Source: Armatimonadota bacterium (GTDB lineage: Bacteria > Armatimonadota > Fimbriimonadia > Fimbriimonadales > Fimbriimonadaceae). From it: a stretch of DNA of 64,000 bases. This document shows positions 43,026 through 51,566 of this stretch, piece by piece. The position numbers and the translations under genes are program-made. The notes below the pieces were generated by a model. That model did no database searches. It was not told the DNA's origin and worked only from the letters and a program-made list of their open reading frames with translations. The stretch covers positions 806,001 to 870,000 of the forward strand of contig WGMG01000006.1 of NCBI GenBank assembly GCA_016125185.1, read 5' to 3'. Position 1 is the first letter of the stretch. The number at the start of each line of letters is the position of its first letter.

Positions 43026-43301
43026 TTACCAGGGCGGGAGTGGGGGAAGGCGGAAGGGTTCGCGGCTCAACGTAAGCACGTAAAACTCGATCGGTAAGTG
43101 CCGACATGAGTCGGCGAGGGTGTCGCCAAGAATTGGATCCCAAACAAGGACTTGGTCAGGAGTTTCTTTCGATAGCTCGGCGAGGAACGTCGGTGCGTCG
43201 GGTAGCGCTTTGGGTTTGATGCCTCGAATCTCGAACCAAAGGTTGACCAAACGGGTTTGGAGGTCGTCGGGGCCGATGATGACAACCTTTTGACGATCCA
43301 C
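43026..43301 (-). CDS. Small receiver-like protein lacking the phospho-acceptor
   Basis: 91 residues from GTG 43301. It starts like a response-regulator receiver (KVVIIGPDDLQTRLVNLWFEIRGIKPKAL) and has the strand-3 region DQVLVWDPILGDT, but the C-terminus is short and proline-rich. The start is supported by a TAAACT box ending six bases upstream. It lies between two copies of a dispersed palindrome, so it may be a shortened or mobilised gene. Function unknown. Confidence 0.5.
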   Translation of the reverse strand: MDRQKVVIIGPDDLQTRLVNLWFEIRGIKPKALPDAPTFLAELSKETPDQVLVWDPILGDTLADSCRHLPIEFYVLTLSREPFRLPPLPPW

Positions 43302-43307
43302 CGTCTG

Positions 43308-43313
43308 AGTTTA
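43308..43313 (-). promoter_or_regulatory. TANNNT -10 box of the receiver-like gene
   Basis: TAAACT on the minus strand, six bases before GTG 43301; identical hexamer to those before carB, dtd and the sugar isomerase. Confidence 0.4.
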
Positions 43314-43341
43314 GCAAAGTCGCTCTACGTGACTGGTTTCC

Positions 43342-43393
43342 TTGGACCCCCATCCCAACCCTTCCCCCTTTTCAAGAAAAAGGGGAAGGGCTC
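43342..43393. repeat. Dispersed palindromic repeat, copy 2
   Basis: Same 52-base palindrome as 42918-42969 in the same orientation; the loop differs (CAA for CGG region). Confidence 0.9.
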
Positions 43394-43443
43394 TTTGCCT
43401 ATCTGCATCTTCGAAGTATTGCTTACGGAGATTAGGCACAAAT

Positions 43444-43483
43444 GGAATGAGGCCGTCATGCAAGAGCATGACGGCCTCATTCC
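43444..43483 (-). terminator. Strong 17-bp hairpin after the PEP-CTERM gene
   Basis: GGAATGAGGCCGTCATG (43444-43460) and its exact complement (43467-43483) with loop CAAGAG, 22 bases past the stop on the minus strand. The following minus-strand bases (ATTTGTG) are only weakly T-rich. Confidence 0.75.
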
Positions 43484-43505
43484 AAGTGAATTGGCTTTGG
43501 TTAGC

Positions 43506-44126
43506 TTACTTGGCAGTGCGTCGTCGTCGAACAAGTGCCAGAGCGCCGAGGCCGAGGACGGCCATGGAAGCCGGCTCAGGAACGGTCGTCGATGTACCCA
43601 TGACTCGAACAGCCACGTCGGTGCTGTTGAAGTTGTTCCAGCTAGCGCCACCGTCGGTGCTGAACTGCTGGTCGCCAGTGTTGTTGGCGTTGTTCCAGCC
43701 CCAACCACCATTCAGGTTCGCATCCGTCGTGGTAGCCGTGACGTAGTACGTGCCGGTCGTCAGCAACGGATTCAGGGACGAGTTGAGCAGGTAGCTGTTC
43801 ACGACGCCATTGGCGGTCGTCACGTTGACCGCAAACGATTCGAGAACGGTGCCAGGAACGCCAGCGTTGTCGGCGCAGATGCTAACATCGTAGACGCCCG
43901 TATTGTCGTTGAAGTTGCCGAGCGGGAGCTCAATGCTGTCCAACGTGTAGGAACCGGTGACCGAGAACGGTCGGGACATGAATTGCCAGGTCGCAACGAT
44001 CCAACCATTAGCTTGGAAACCAGGTGCATCGCCCGCATACGTGTCAAGAAGCACGTCTGCATTTGCCGAAACGGCGCCGCCCACGACGAGAAGAGCGATG
44101 AGCGCTCTACTTACAGTATTTTTCAT
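43506..44126 (-). CDS. PEP-CTERM sorting-signal protein
   Basis: 206 residues from ATG 44126, with GGAGGG eight bases upstream; the longer frame to 44174 is rejected. A signal peptide (MKNTVSRALIALLVVGGAVSANA) leads a Thr/Asn/Gly-rich beta domain, and the C-terminus has the PEP-CTERM signal: VPEPAS, hydrophobic MAVLGLGALAL, then VRRRRTAK. Such proteins are processed by exosortase and exported to the surface, often in exopolysaccharide-producing bacteria. No exosortase is in the window. Confidence 0.9.
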   Translation of the reverse strand: MKNTVSRALIALLVVGGAVSANADVLLDTYAGDAPGFQANGWIVATWQFMSRPFSVTGSYTLDSIELPLGNFNDNTGVYDVSICADNAGVPGTVLESFAVNVTTANGVVNSYLLNSSLNPLLTTGTYYVTATTTDANLNGGWGWNNANNTGDQQFSTDGGASWNNFNSTDVAVRVMGTSTTVPEPASMAVLGLGALALVRRRRTAK

Positions 44127-44513
44127 ATTAGTACCCTCCAAGTCCATCCCCATTCGGTGAGGACCAAGAAACAAACGGTAACGTGTACCGGCGGCAAAGA
44201 GTTTGCCCTTCCTGCCGCAATGATAGGTATAGCATGTCTTTGCGAAAAGTAGAAGAGTATAAGAATCGAATTAGCAAAATTACTAGCCGCACTAGTTTCG
44301 ACCCCGTTTTGGAGTTCGGGAGACCCGTTTGTTTAGGAAATCGTTCTCACGAAAAATATCATGCCAAAGGTGATATCTTTGCGTTGAATAAGTACCTGAA
44401 AGTAAGCGAAGTAGGTAGGCGAAACGGATGGGCATTCTCGACTTTGGTACTTAGCCGGATTTCAGGCTCCTAGGCCCTCGGTCCCGGCGCCGGGCGGGTA
44501 AACTGGCTTTTTA
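44127..44513. other. Intergenic region between PEP-CTERM gene and carB
   Basis: 387 bases, noticeably more AT-rich than its surroundings up to about 44450. It should hold the divergent promoters. I see no convincing gene, riboswitch or tRNA in it; a frame at 44183-44473 lacks protein-like composition. Confidence 0.5.
44499..44504 (+). promoter_or_regulatory. TANNNT -10 box of carB
   Basis: TAAACT ends nine bases before ATG 44514; no Shine-Dalgarno lies between. Confidence 0.4.
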
Positions 44514-46184
44514 ATGAGTGAAACGGTTCTCGTTCTCGGCTCGGGACCGATTCGCATCGGCCAAGGCATCGAATTCGACTATTCCTGCGTTCATTGTGTT
44601 TGGTCTTTGCGAGACATGGGCTATCGAGCCATTCTCGTCAATAACAACCCCGAAACCGTTTCGACCGACTTCGATACGTCCAACGGACTGTACTTCGAGC
44701 CGGTGACCTTGGAGGACGTCATGGACGTCATCAGCCACGAAGAGCCCATGGGCGTGGTGTGCCAGTTCGGTGGCCAAACGGCGATCAACCTGGCGATGGG
44801 GCTACAGGAGCGAGGGATTCAGGTTCTGGGCACGACACCCGAGGCGATCGCCGAGGCCGAGGACCGCGAGCAATTCGACGCTTTGTTGGAGAAGCTGGGG
44901 TTTCAGCGGCCGAAGGGAAGAGCCGTTCGCTCTCTGGAGGACGCGGTGAAGGTTGCCGAAGAGGTCGGTTATCCGGTTCTCGTTCGCCCAAGTTTCGTTC
45001 TCGGAGGCCGGGCGATGGAGATCGTTTTCAACGAAGAGCATCTGCGGGCGTTCTACGGAGAGGCAGAATCCGCCAACCCCGGGCAGCCGGTGCTGGTCGA
45101 CAAATATCTGCTGGGCAAGGAAGCGGAAGTCGACCTGATTTCGGACGGCGAAAACGTTTTGATACCTGGGATCATGGAGCATATCGAGCGGGCCGGCGTG
45201 CATAGCGGCGACTCGATGGCGATCTATCCTCCGGTAGCGCTGACGAGCGACGAAATTACATCGATGTGCCGAATGGGCATCGAGATTGGCCGGGCTTTGA
45301 AGGCTAAGGGGCTGGTCAATATTCAGTTTGTGATTGTGGATGGGGTGGCGTACATCCTTGAGGTGAACCCGCGGGCGAGTCGCACGGTACCGTTCTTGAG
45401 CAAGGTGACGGGCATTCCGATGGTCGATCTGGCGACGCGGTGCATGATGGGTGAGAAGCTCGCTGAGCTAGGCTACGAGACCGGGCTTTGGACTTTGGAG
45501 ACGACGGCCGGGACAGAGTACTCGGGTCCGAAAGGCACGAAGTACGCGCCGATCTATAAAGGGCGGATTTTGGACGTTTCGAACCAGGATGCGCCGGTAG
45601 GGAAGTCGCAGGTTTATGCGGTGAAGGCTCCGGTGTTCTCGTTCCTCAAACTGCGGTTGGTCGAGCCTTCGCTTGGGCCGGAGATGAAGTCGACGGGCGA
45701 AATTATGGGGGTCGATTCGACCTACGAGGCGGCTTTATATAAGGCGTTTTTGGCGGCGGGAATTGGTTTTAAGGGAGATGGCGCGGTGTGCATCACGGTT
45801 CGCGACCAGGACAAGGAGCAGGCGGTGGACATCGGTCGGCGGCTGAATGCGAACGGACTGAAGCTGGTGGCGACGCCGGGAACGGCGGCACACCTGCAGG
45901 CGCAGGGCATTGCTTGCGAGAAGGTGAACAAGATTCAAGCGGGTTCGCCGAACTTGCTAGACCTGATCATGGAAGGCGGGTTAAGTATGATGATCAATAC
46001 GGCCAGCCTGACGGAAACGAGCGAGAGCGAAGCGGCGCGGATTCGGCGTGCGTGTATCGAGACGGGTGTCCCTTGTGTGACGGCGATCGACACGGCGAGC
46101 GCGTTGGTTCGGGCTTTGGAGATTTATTCGGATCCGTCGCAGAGCGAGTGCAAGCGGCTAGACGAGTACTTCCAGTTGGCGTAG
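44514..46184 (+). CDS. carB: Carbamoyl-phosphate synthase large subunit, C-terminal half (split carB)
   Basis: 556 residues that correspond only to the second half of the ~1070-residue CarB. It opens with the preATP-grasp sequence VLVLGSGPIRIGQGIEFDYS, continues with an ATP-grasp domain (VLVRPSFVLGGRAMEIV, EAEVDLISDGENVLIPGIMEHIE, LEVNPRASRTVPF) and the allosteric MGS-like domain (GFKGDGAVCITVRDQDKEQ..., VNKIQAGSPNLLDLI). This half phosphorylates carbamate. Split carB genes are known in Methanocaldococcus and Aquifex. A ~35-residue insert (TAGTEYSGPKGTKYAPIYKG...) precedes VKAPVFSF. The partner half is outside the window. Confidence 0.92.
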   Translation: MSETVLVLGSGPIRIGQGIEFDYSCVHCVWSLRDMGYRAILVNNNPETVSTDFDTSNGLYFEPVTLEDVMDVISHEEPMGVVCQFGGQTAINLAMGLQERGIQVLGTTPEAIAEAEDREQFDALLEKLGFQRPKGRAVRSLEDAVKVAEEVGYPVLVRPSFVLGGRAMEIVFNEEHLRAFYGEAESANPGQPVLVDKYLLGKEAEVDLISDGENVLIPGIMEHIERAGVHSGDSMAIYPPVALTSDEITSMCRMGIEIGRALKAKGLVNIQFVIVDGVAYILEVNPRASRTVPFLSKVTGIPMVDLATRCMMGEKLAELGYETGLWTLETTAGTEYSGPKGTKYAPIYKGRILDVSNQDAPVGKSQVYAVKAPVFSFLKLRLVEPSLGPEMKSTGEIMGVDSTYEAALYKAFLAAGIGFKGDGAVCITVRDQDKEQAVDIGRRLNANGLKLVATPGTAAHLQAQGIACEKVNKIQAGSPNLLDLIMEGGLSMMINTASLTETSESEAARIRRACIETGVPCVTAIDTASALVRALEIYSDPSQSECKRLDEYFQLA

Positions 46185-46230
46185 GTTTTCGGAAGCGCTT
46201 GTTCTTTTCTTGTGCGATGAAGCCTCCTCC

Positions 46231-46295
46231 CCACCGCTTCGCCTAGGGCCCGCTTAGCGACTCCCCCCGGGAAGTAGCGTGGTTGGTAGGCTCCG
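46231..46295 (+). repeat. Degenerate dispersed repeat, copy 1
   Basis: Starts CCACCGCTTCGCCTAGGG. It aligns without gaps to 50371-50435 at about 50 of 65 bases. It lies just downstream of carB. Confidence 0.6.
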
Positions 46296-46429
46296 TTGGA
46301 ACTTCGTCACGCTGATTTCCCGAAGTGGTTTCAAGATTCGGCACGAAATAGGGCGCCCACCCTCTATGCTTGCCCCTTCGAGGAGATTGGTCGAATCTTC
46401 TCAGGCTTGGCGACCGTAACCGAACTCAT

Positions 46430-46624
46430 ATGGCGGGTGGACGTCGTAGGAGCAAGGTGAAGCGGACTCTGCGAGTCTACGGATTTCCGCTTGAGTTCTG
46501 TGCTTTGGGACTCATCACCGGTTCCCTTGGAGCGTTTTTGGTTGCAGTAATCATCGCCCTCTTTGTCGCCATGTTAGTCAAGGCTGGCTGGTACCGAGAT
46601 GAATTAGAACCAGAGAGTTCCTGA
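46430..46624 (+). CDS. Small single-helix membrane protein
   Basis: 64 residues from ATG 46430: a basic start (AGGRRRSKVKRTLRVYG), one or two hydrophobic segments (FCALGLITGSLGAFLVAVIIALFVAMLVK) and an acidic tail. No ribosome-binding site is evident, and the frame continues back to 46370, so the start is uncertain. I do not recognise it; the topology is at least protein-like. Confidence 0.4.
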   Translation: MAGGRRRSKVKRTLRVYGFPLEFCALGLITGSLGAFLVAVIIALFVAMLVKAGWYRDELEPESS

Positions 46625-46654
46625 ACCTCTTGGTCTATGCGCAATAATATTCCG

Positions 46655-47128
46655 ATGGCTCTTTCCGCTGGAACCAAGGCTCCTCTTTTCACCCTTCGAC
46701 AGAAGACCGCTGATGGCATGAGGGATGTGAGTTTGGCCGACCATGCGGGCCAAGATGTTGTCGTTCTCCTTTTCGTGCCGGGGGCGTTTACGCATGTTTG
46801 CACGGGCCAATTTTGCGACCTCAGCAAGGGTGTGACGGCAATTCCGGGGGCGGTGACCTATGGCGTGTCGGTCGACTCTGCCTATTGCCAAGAAGCCTGG
46901 GGCAAGATGGATGGCATTACGCTTCCGATGATCAGCGACTTTACGCACCAAGTAACGAAGGACTACGATGTGGTTTTGGAGTCGTTGAGTGGCATGGGAC
47001 CAGCCTCTAAGCGGGCGGCGTTTGTCATCGACCGTGATGGCATGATCGTCTATTCTGAGGAGACCCCTACCACGCTGGACATGGTCAACTATGAAGCCAT
47101 CAACGCGGCGGTATCGGCCGCGAAATAA
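46655..47128 (+). CDS. Peroxiredoxin (AhpC/TSA, Prx5/AhpE-like)
   Basis: 157 residues from ATG 46655, chosen over 46637 because a TAATAT box ends four bases before it and it gives the usual MALSAGTKAPLFTL start. Peroxidatic cysteine C49 in PGAFTHVCTGQFC with C54 five residues on; conserved Arg in the R-A-A-F-V-I-D region (KRAAFVIDRDGMI). It reduces peroxides in the cytoplasm. The 'PGAFTxxC' form is that of the Prx5 branch. Confidence 0.85.
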   Translation: MALSAGTKAPLFTLRQKTADGMRDVSLADHAGQDVVVLLFVPGAFTHVCTGQFCDLSKGVTAIPGAVTYGVSVDSAYCQEAWGKMDGITLPMISDFTHQVTKDYDVVLESLSGMGPASKRAAFVIDRDGMIVYSEETPTTLDMVNYEAINAAVSAAK

Positions 47129-47204
47129 AATTAATTCGTAAGATTGGCACCAAAATTGACTTGGTCATGACTACCTCGGCTTAGACTGTAATGGTGAGCG
47201 AGCG

Positions 47205-48317
47205 ATGGATATGAGAAATCGACCTCTTTTTTGGATTTTAGCTTTGGGGATTTCGGTGGCGGCAAACGCCCAGACGAAATTCAATTTTCAGACGATCGAC
47301 GTCCTGCAGGACGCGAGGGTCGTGGCAGTCAACAATAAGGGCGCGATTCTCTGTCACTTTGTTGACCCGAGATATCAGATTTGGACTCCGCAAGGCGGAC
47401 TATCCCACGTCACTTATAAGCCGTTCGACAATTACCGACCAGCAATCAGTGATTCGGGCAAGCTGTATGGCGAGTCGCGGGGAAGCATCATCCAGTTCGA
47501 TATGGCGAGGGGGCAGAGCGTGCTCTTCTCACGAAGCGCCTATACCTATGCGATCGTGGATGCGAGCGAAGACAACCTTCTGATTAGCGCGAAACGTGGT
47601 TCGCAGACTCGATACTATACGGTCAAGTCGGGTGTGAAAGCGGGCCCACTTTCGATGCCTAGCGGATTTGTACCGGTAAGCATCGGCGGTGACGGAGTCA
47701 TTCGAGGAACCGAAACTGCGGACGGTGGTACCTTCGCCTCTCAGGTCCGTAGAATTGTTCGCCTCAACAGCAACGGAACGACATCTCAAGACCCTTTGGC
47801 CGTTGACCAAGTCAGTTCATACGATGGATACAATTCCTCTTGGAACACGCAGACGATCCAATCCATGAGTGACGGCACGGTTGTTGTTCGACAGAGTTCC
47901 AATACTAGCGGCTACCACTCATCTGGAGGAACCGTGTGGGTCGATACCTATTTTCCTTCCGGCAAACACCTTCAAACCATTGCTGGCTATAGTCAGTCAT
48001 TTGAGGGATCCGGCTACTATGGGTCGCTGTTTGGGTTGGCGTTGTCCGATGAACGCATCCTCATCCGTCCGATGACCAGTCCATTCGACTTTGTTCTCAC
48101 CGATTGGGTGCTGCCAAATTACGTGGCAGATAGTCAAAGCTCGCTTCCCATCAGCGATCCAAGCATTCTTGAAAGCGGATCCGTGATTCCAGACCGCCTT
48201 GCGGCTGGTTCTCATGGTGGAGTGTTGGTTGGCGTGAACTACGGTAGTCATTGGACGATTTCGGTTTCAATACCGCCCAGTACGCCCGCGTCACGGCTTC
48301 TTAAGATTCTGCCTTAA
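47205..48317 (+). CDS. Exported protein of unknown function
   Basis: 370 residues. A signal peptide (MRNRPLFWILALGISVAANAQ) is followed by beta-rich repeats with short Asn/Gly turns (VVAVNNKGAILCHFVDPRYQIW, AISDSGKLYGESRG, VSIGGDGVIRGTE, GVLVGVNYGSHW). The alternation is like the extracellular 'HAF'/propeller repeats found in planctomycete-type secretomes. There is no sorting signal at the C-terminus. Function unknown. Confidence 0.6.
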   Translation: MDMRNRPLFWILALGISVAANAQTKFNFQTIDVLQDARVVAVNNKGAILCHFVDPRYQIWTPQGGLSHVTYKPFDNYRPAISDSGKLYGESRGSIIQFDMARGQSVLFSRSAYTYAIVDASEDNLLISAKRGSQTRYYTVKSGVKAGPLSMPSGFVPVSIGGDGVIRGTETADGGTFASQVRRIVRLNSNGTTSQDPLAVDQVSSYDGYNSSWNTQTIQSMSDGTVVVRQSSNTSGYHSSGGTVWVDTYFPSGKHLQTIAGYSQSFEGSGYYGSLFGLALSDERILIRPMTSPFDFVLTDWVLPNYVADSQSSLPISDPSILESGSVIPDRLAAGSHGGVLVGVNYGSHWTISVSIPPSTPASRLLKILP

Positions 48318-48353
48318 TCGCACGGTTTCATGACTTTCTGGTTCCGGCTTGGT

Positions 48354-48359
48354 TAAACT
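48354..48359 (+). promoter_or_regulatory. TANNNT -10 box of the sugar isomerase gene
   Basis: TAAACT ends nine bases before ATG 48369. Confidence 0.4.
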
Positions 48360-48368
48360 CAAGCCGGA

Positions 48369-49352
48369 ATGAAGATTGGTTTGTTCATCGCTCTCTTTGG
48401 AGACAAGTCGCTCGATGATGCGCTCGACACCTGTGTTGCGGAGGGCATTCAAGCCGTTGAGATTGGCTGTGGCGCGTACCCGGGGGCGGCTCACCTCGAC
48501 GTCGACGCTCTGCTGGAATCTAAGTCCAAGCGCGACGAACTAATGAAGAAGATCGAGAGCCGAGGGCTGATGCTTTCGGCGCTTTCGTGCCACGGCAATC
48601 CGATCCACCCGGTCAAGTCGATCGCCGAAGACCATCACAAGGCGTTTGTGAACGGCGTGAAGCTGGCGTCGGCGCTAGGTATTCCGGTCGTGAACGGCTT
48701 TAGCGGGTGTCCGGGCGATGGCCCCGAGGCGAAGAATCCGAACTGGGTGACCTGCGCGTGGCCGGACGAGTTCCGCGATATTTTAGAGTGGCAATGGAAT
48801 TCAGTCGTGATTCCTTATTGGAAGGAGCAGGCGTCGTTCCTGAAGGCGCACAACGTGAAGTTTGCGATCGAGATGCACCCCGGTTTTGTGTGCTATTCGA
48901 ACGATACGCTTTTGAAGCTGCGCGACGGTATTGGCGCGGACGGCGATGCGGTAGGTGCGAACTTTGACCCATCGCACCTTTGGTGGCAGGGTATCGACCC
49001 GATTGCGGCGGTTCGCCAGTTAGGTCAGGAAGGCGCTTTGTACCATGTGCATGCGAAGGACACGAAGATCAATCCGTATACGTCGTCGTTGAACGGCAAT
49101 CTGGATGCGAAGTCGTACGGCAACATCGCGGGTCGGTCATGGGTGTTCCGCTCGGTTGGATACGGGCATGGTGTGGAGTGGTGGAAGGACTTCTGTTCAA
49201 CCCTGCGCACGGTTGGCTACGACTATGTGCTGAGCATCGAGCATGAGGATGGCCTGATGAGCCCGATGGAAGGTCTGCGCAAGGCGCTGGACGTTCTGAA
49301 GCAGAGCGTGATCCAGGAGAGCGCGGGCGAGATGTTCTGGGCGCGCGACTAG
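48369..49352 (+). CDS. Sugar phosphate isomerase/epimerase (xylose-isomerase-like TIM barrel)
   Basis: 327 residues of the AP-endonuclease-2/IolE-type family. It starts MKIGLFIALFGDKSLDDAL and has the metal ligands expected of the barrel: FAIEMHPGF (Glu), NFDPSHLWWQG (Asp/His), YHVHAKDT (His), LSIEHED (Glu). Substrate specificity cannot be read from sequence. Very similar proteins accompany sugar oxidoreductases in related phyla. It is apparently a single-gene unit. Confidence 0.87.
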   Translation: MKIGLFIALFGDKSLDDALDTCVAEGIQAVEIGCGAYPGAAHLDVDALLESKSKRDELMKKIESRGLMLSALSCHGNPIHPVKSIAEDHHKAFVNGVKLASALGIPVVNGFSGCPGDGPEAKNPNWVTCAWPDEFRDILEWQWNSVVIPYWKEQASFLKAHNVKFAIEMHPGFVCYSNDTLLKLRDGIGADGDAVGANFDPSHLWWQGIDPIAAVRQLGQEGALYHVHAKDTKINPYTSSLNGNLDAKSYGNIAGRSWVFRSVGYGHGVEWWKDFCSTLRTVGYDYVLSIEHEDGLMSPMEGLRKALDVLKQSVIQESAGEMFWARD

Positions 49353-49501
49353 GTTAGCTTTTAGTTGAGAGTTGGCCCCGATACATCGGGGTCTCCGCTT
49401 CGTTGCAGCAGTTGGCGGGAGTTTTTCACCGATCCCAGCAAAAGTGAGGGAGAATAAGTTGGGGTGGAACTCTTGGACGCTGGCGCGCCGGAGGACGGCG
49501 G

Positions 49502-50353
49502 ATGATTTTGGCCCTCGTTGCCTTGCGGGTGGTGACGGCCTACGAATTCTTTTCGGCGCCGAACGTGACGTACGATAAGGAGCAGTCGAGAATCCTCACT
49601 GAGAGGAACTTCCGTCAGGTCGATTTTTACACGGTCAACTGGCCCTACAAGCGCGTCTTGGTGGGTGCTGAACAGGAGTTGAGCGACGACCAATGGACGA
49701 AAGTCGATCACTCGGTTGCGGGTGTCGATTCACTCTTCTTCGACAAAGGAGATTGGGAAATCTCGTACTACAAGCCGGAGAACGCGCCGTTGGCGAAGCT
49801 GAGCGTCTATCCGAGTACGCCTTGGGGGCGGGCGATGGCGGATGCGAGGCTGGAGTTTGTTTCGTGGCTGGAGGATCATGCTAGGGAGAACGGATTTCGG
49901 GTTCTCGGTCTCGATAAGGACGATAACACGATCCTCTTTCCGTTCGGAGTGTCGGACACGCTGTTCTACATCGGCGGCGGTCACGTGGCGCCGTTTCGGC
50001 TGTACCGGTTCGACAAAGGGCATTCGGAGCCGACTTGGTCAGTCGATTTGGGACCTTACAAGGGCGGAAAGAAGTCGGAATTGGTGGGTACCTTGCGTCG
50101 GTACTTGGCAAATGCGAACGGGGCGCACAATACGGGGCGAAAAGAGATGATCGTCTCGCCGGTTTCGGCGACGGCGAAGCGGGATTTGGATTCATCGTTT
50201 CGGTTGGTGCACGTGTATCACCACCACATGGGAGACACGATTCAGGGTGGTTACATCGAGCCGAATGGACTGGCGCACTACATCAATTTCTGGGTTGTAG
50301 GGCGGGAATATCAGTCGCCTTGGGAAGAAGAGAAGAAGTACGGGGGGCAGTAG
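49502..50353 (+). CDS. Hypothetical protein
   Basis: 283 residues with GGAGG upstream of the ATG. The first 15 residues (MILALVALRVVTAYE) are weakly signal-like. The rest has alternating strands and aromatic clusters (FYTVNWPYKRVLVG, ISYYKPENAPLAKLSVYPSTPWGRAM, HVYHHHMGDTIQGGYIEPNGLAHYINFW), with a His cluster that could bind metal. I do not recognise the family. Confidence 0.6.
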   Translation: MILALVALRVVTAYEFFSAPNVTYDKEQSRILTERNFRQVDFYTVNWPYKRVLVGAEQELSDDQWTKVDHSVAGVDSLFFDKGDWEISYYKPENAPLAKLSVYPSTPWGRAMADARLEFVSWLEDHARENGFRVLGLDKDDNTILFPFGVSDTLFYIGGGHVAPFRLYRFDKGHSEPTWSVDLGPYKGGKKSELVGTLRRYLANANGAHNTGRKEMIVSPVSATAKRDLDSSFRLVHVYHHHMGDTIQGGYIEPNGLAHYINFWVVGREYQSPWEEEKKYGGQ

Positions 50354-50370
50354 GGTTCACAATCTTCCCC

Positions 50371-50435
50371 CCTCCGCTTCGCCTAAGGTCTGCTCAGCGA
50401 CTTCCCGTGGGGCGTAGCGTGGCTGTCCGGCTCGG
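50371..50435 (+). repeat. Degenerate dispersed repeat, copy 2
   Basis: Starts CCTCCGCTTCGCCTAAGG; ungapped partner of 46231-46295. Both copies lie 3' of a plus-strand gene. Confidence 0.6.
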
Positions 50436-50539
50436 TCGTCATGTTGGACTTAGCCTTTTTAGGCAGATGGGCCTTGGATTTGTAAAGAAGTGTCAGCGCG
50501 ACTGAACGGCATTGGGCAGGTTCCGTTCTTCCACACAAC

Positions 50540-51505
50540 ATGATTCTTGTTTCCCTCATCGCAACTACTCTTCTTCGCGCCGATGCGTCCGGTTTGAACC
50601 TGGACAAAGCGGCGCAATACGCTCAAGAGCATACGAGCCAGGCCTTGGTGGTAGCCCAGAATGGCAAGATCGTGTACGAACAGTATTGGGGTCGTGGGGC
50701 GGCGGATTCGCCGCACATGTTGGCGAGCGGATCGAAGACGTTTGTTGGTTTGGGGGCAGTGGCAGCGGCGGAGGACGGTCTTTTGAAGATCGACGATCTG
50801 GCGTGCAAGTACCTGACGGAGTGGAAGAACGATCCGGTGAAGTCGACGATCACGGTTCGCGAGCTGTTGACGATGAGCAGTGGCATCGATGCCGGGAAGT
50901 TCTTGGAGAACGGCAAGGGGCAGCCAGGGTGGGATGAGCTTTTGAATAAGCGAATGGAGGCCAAACCGAACACGCTGTACCATTACGGGCCGGTGCACAT
51001 GAACCTGGGGGCGTACGTGGTCGAGCGGGCCCTACATGGCGAGAGCTTTGAGAAGTACCTCGATCGGCGGATTTTGCGGCCGCTGGGAATCACGGTTCGG
51101 TGGGAGATGCGGTACCAGGACGGGCATCCTCAAGTGGCGGGCGGCGCGTTTATGACGGCTCGGGACTGGCTCCAGTTGGGCGAGATGCTTCGGCAGAAGG
51201 GCGTTTACAAGGGTAAGCGGATTCTGCAGGAGCGATCGGTGGATGCGTTGGTCCAGCCGAGCAAGACGAACGCGAACTATGGTCTCACGTGTTGGCTCGT
51301 GCCGGATGGAGAGGGCGTGATGAAGAATACGGACACGCGGGCGTTGCCGGATTGGATGCCGAAGGATTTCTTCATGGCGGCGGGAATGGGCAAGCAGCGG
51401 TTGTACATTATTCCGTCGCAGGGGATCGTGGCGGTTCGGTTTGGGGCGGGTTTGTCGCGGGATTATCGCGATGTGGGGGTGTTGGAGCCGTTGTTACGGC
51501 GGTAG
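50540..51505 (+). CDS. Serine hydrolase, beta-lactamase/DD-peptidase superfamily
   Basis: 321 residues with a short hydrophobic start (MILVSLIATTLLRADAS), probably exported. The class-C-type SxxK motif is S-G-S-K in MLASGSKTFVG. The second motif position is YHYGPVHMN (Tyr retained, Asn not obvious). C-terminal regions (YGLTCWLVPDGEGVM, FFMAAGMGKQRLYIIPSQGIVAVRFG) match the general family, with GMG replacing the usual KTG/HTG-type box. Esterase, peptidase or beta-lactamase activity cannot be separated from sequence. Confidence 0.82.
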   Translation: MILVSLIATTLLRADASGLNLDKAAQYAQEHTSQALVVAQNGKIVYEQYWGRGAADSPHMLASGSKTFVGLGAVAAAEDGLLKIDDLACKYLTEWKNDPVKSTITVRELLTMSSGIDAGKFLENGKGQPGWDELLNKRMEAKPNTLYHYGPVHMNLGAYVVERALHGESFEKYLDRRILRPLGITVRWEMRYQDGHPQVAGGAFMTARDWLQLGEMLRQKGVYKGKRILQERSVDALVQPSKTNANYGLTCWLVPDGEGVMKNTDTRALPDWMPKDFFMAAGMGKQRLYIIPSQGIVAVRFGAGLSRDYRDVGVLEPLLRR

Positions 51506-51553
51506 GCGGATTTGTTGAGCGAGGCGCTCACCGCTCCCAGTGGAGTCATCAGC

Positions 51554-51559
51554 TAAACT
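51554..51559 (+). promoter_or_regulatory. TANNNT -10 box of dtd
   Basis: TAAACT ends seven bases before ATG 51567. Confidence 0.4.
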
Positions 51560-51566
51560 TTTCCTA

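Noticed and set aside
42903-43097. ORF containing DPHPNPSPF
   Set aside because: Translation of a palindromic repeat, a well-known source of false proteins.
43342-43746. ORF starting with DPHPNPSPFSRKRG
   Set aside because: Begins in the second repeat copy and runs antisense through the PEP-CTERM gene.
44183-44473. 96-codon plus-strand frame in the carB upstream region
   Set aside because: AT-rich, no start signal, no protein-like pattern; more likely promoter or untranslated sequence.
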